A stretch of 6,682 nucleotides of DNA from Candidatus Collierbacteria bacterium. GTDB lineage: Bacteria; Patescibacteriota; Microgenomatia; UBA1400; MFAQ01. Position 1 is the stretch's first letter; every line of letters begins with the position of its first letter. Where the stretch lies: positions 12,846 through 19,527 of the forward strand of contig DQFC01000034.1 in NCBI GenBank assembly GCA_003531665.1, in the 5' to 3' direction. Made by a program: the position numbers and the translations under genes. This document shows, one piece after another, positions 6,134-6,682 of the stretch. Under the pieces are notes generated by a model, which saw only the letters and a list, made by a program, of their open reading frames with translations, had not been told where the DNA came from and did no database searches.

Positions 6134-6682
6134 GATTGCTTGGATTTTGAGAGGTCGGATAATGGCACCGGTAAGGTCGAGGGAGTATGGTGAGAAAGAA
6201 AAGTCTTCTTTCTCGGCAAGTATTTGGTAAAGACCATTTTCGAGTGGTCTGGCAAACATGAATTGACCCAACTTATTACTTTTGGTAGCACGAGAAGTAA
6301 TTCCGTTTTTTTGAATTTCGACCAAGACCCCTTCGAGAATTTTTCCTTCAGGGGTGAGGGTAAGACCAACAAGAGTGTTGGGGGAGGTGGGGGTGAAGGG
6401 GATGGGAAGGTGGGAGACGGGGGGAGTGATTGATTCAGTGGATTTCAGACCCGCCTGCCGGACGGGCAGGTCTCTGATCTCAGATGTCAGATTGGAACTA
6501 ATTGATTTTTCGATTGGTTTGGTATCTGAGGTAGTAATAGATGAAACTCCAAGTGTGGCTGGTGCGGAGATGTTAGCTGTTTGTTCTGAACTCGTTATTG
6601 GGATGGGCGTGGCGACCGGTAGAGGGGAGGTTGAAGGAGAAACAGGGGGGATGGGCGTGGCTTGGTGTTCGACAAGTTGAGG
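6131..6682 (-). CDS. PrgI-family-like protein, C-terminal 183 residues with a carboxypeptidase-regulatory-like beta domain (partial)
   Basis: The frame is open from the right edge to a TAA at 6131-6133, so the N-terminus is outside the window. Visible residues 1-100 are a disordered Pro/Ser/Thr-rich linker with repeated ATPIP. Residues about 101-183 form a compact beta-sandwich-like domain: NTLVGLTLTPEGKILEGVLV, then EIQKNGI, KSNKLGQF, PLENGLYQI, and a final LTGAIIRPLKI. This pattern (opening strand, PEGK-LEG turn, NKLGQF, NG-Y) is that of carboxypeptidase regulatory-like domains. From memory it occurs at the C-terminus of PrgI-family proteins encoded just before TraC-like and VirB4 genes in Patescibacteria. 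The PrgI transmembrane part would lie upstream, so the family name rests on context and tail, not on its defining domain. PrgI is a small inner-membrane, VirB3-like subunit in Gram-positive conjugation systems. The beta domain may act outside the membrane. A palindrome is inserted in the linker. Confidence 0.75.
   Translation of the reverse strand, partial: PQLVEHQATPIPPVSPSTSPLPVATPIPITSSEQTANISAPATLGVSSITTSDTKPIEKSISSNLTSEIRDLPVRQAGLKSTESITPPVSHLPIPFTPTSPNTLVGLTLTPEGKILEGVLVEIQKNGITSRATKSNKLGQFMFARPLENGLYQILAEKEDFSFSPYSLDLTGAIIRPLKIQAI
6448..6472. repeat. GC-rich imperfect palindrome inside the coding linker
   Basis: This 25-base sequence begins GACCCGCC and ends GCAGGTC, and is an imperfect inverted repeat around position 6460. 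Nine of 12 symmetric pairs match as DNA. In the minus-strand transcript, G-U pairs raise that to 11 of 12. It is much richer in GC than its flanks and is read in frame as DLPVRQAGL in the disordered linker of the PrgI-like protein. Its look is that of a dispersed palindromic (REP-like) unit; only one copy lies in this window, so dispersal is inferred. Confidence 0.6.
6600..6661. repeat. Two identical 14-base direct repeats in the linker
   Basis: The 14-mer GGGATGGGCGTGGC occurs at 6600-6613 and 6648-6661, offset by 48 bases (16 codons), so the frame is preserved. Both copies encode ATPIP in the Pro/Ser/Thr-rich linker of the PrgI-like protein. It probably arose by short tandem duplication in low-complexity sequence, a simple way for the linker to change length. 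Confidence 0.7.

Noticed and set aside
6131..6325. A small stand-alone 64-aa protein starting at a TTG at 6325
   Set aside because: The same frame continues upstream without a stop to the window edge, and the beta domain begins before the TTG, so this is the tail of a larger protein.
6121..6372. An 83-codon minus-strand frame overlapping the end of the PrgI-like gene
   Set aside because: The other frame carries the beta-domain pattern and runs open to the window edge; this one is an out-of-frame shadow.
6471..6484. A second small inverted repeat (TCTGA / TCAGA) beside the palindrome
   Set aside because: The arms are only five bases with a two-base loop, readily expected by chance.

Overview
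The whole 6.7 kb is one compact minus-strand gene cluster. Four consecutive reading frames fill it almost completely: gaps of 2, 27 and 2 bases, and no stretch without a gene. In transcription order (high to low coordinates) they are: (1) the C-terminal 183 residues of a PrgI-family-like protein, entering from the right edge; (2) a 216-aa TraC-like / VirB4 N-terminal-domain protein; (3) a 1220-aa VirB4-family conjugation ATPase interrupted by a 577-residue intein; (4) at least 595 residues of a large unrecognised protein leaving at the left edge. The order PrgI-like, TraC-like, VirB4, large unknown protein is one I recall from Patescibacteria (Candidate Phyla Radiation), especially Microgenomates-type genomes. 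The moderate to low GC, tight packing, lack of clear Shine-Dalgarno sequences and a GC-rich palindrome inside a coding region fit that. The lineage is inferred from memory of family patterns and was not tested by a search.

The centrepiece is the VirB4 gene. Residues 283-289 (ATSGAGK) and 867-873 (SYAVKLE) are the two halves of one Walker A P-loop. Between them lies a complete intein (residues 290-866, DNA 2853-4583) with Ser1, a block B TxxH, a two-motif LAGLIDADG (DOD) endonuclease with both acidic catalytic residues, a probable helix-turn-helix segment, and a C-terminal His-Asn followed by Ser+1. Splicing would restore ATSGAGKSYAVKLE and give a 643-aa ATPase of normal size. The unspliced precursor should not be able to bind ATP normally.

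The four genes probably act together at the envelope. The PrgI-like protein would be a membrane component with an exposed, linker-borne beta domain. The TraC-like protein and VirB4 would form the cytoplasmic motor. The last gene begins as a soluble, charged protein and may become membrane-associated beyond the window. Together this looks like the core of a minimal type IV secretion / DNA-transfer-like apparatus, with motor assembly depending on protein splicing. No RNA genes, CRISPR array, insertion sequence, promoter or terminator was found.
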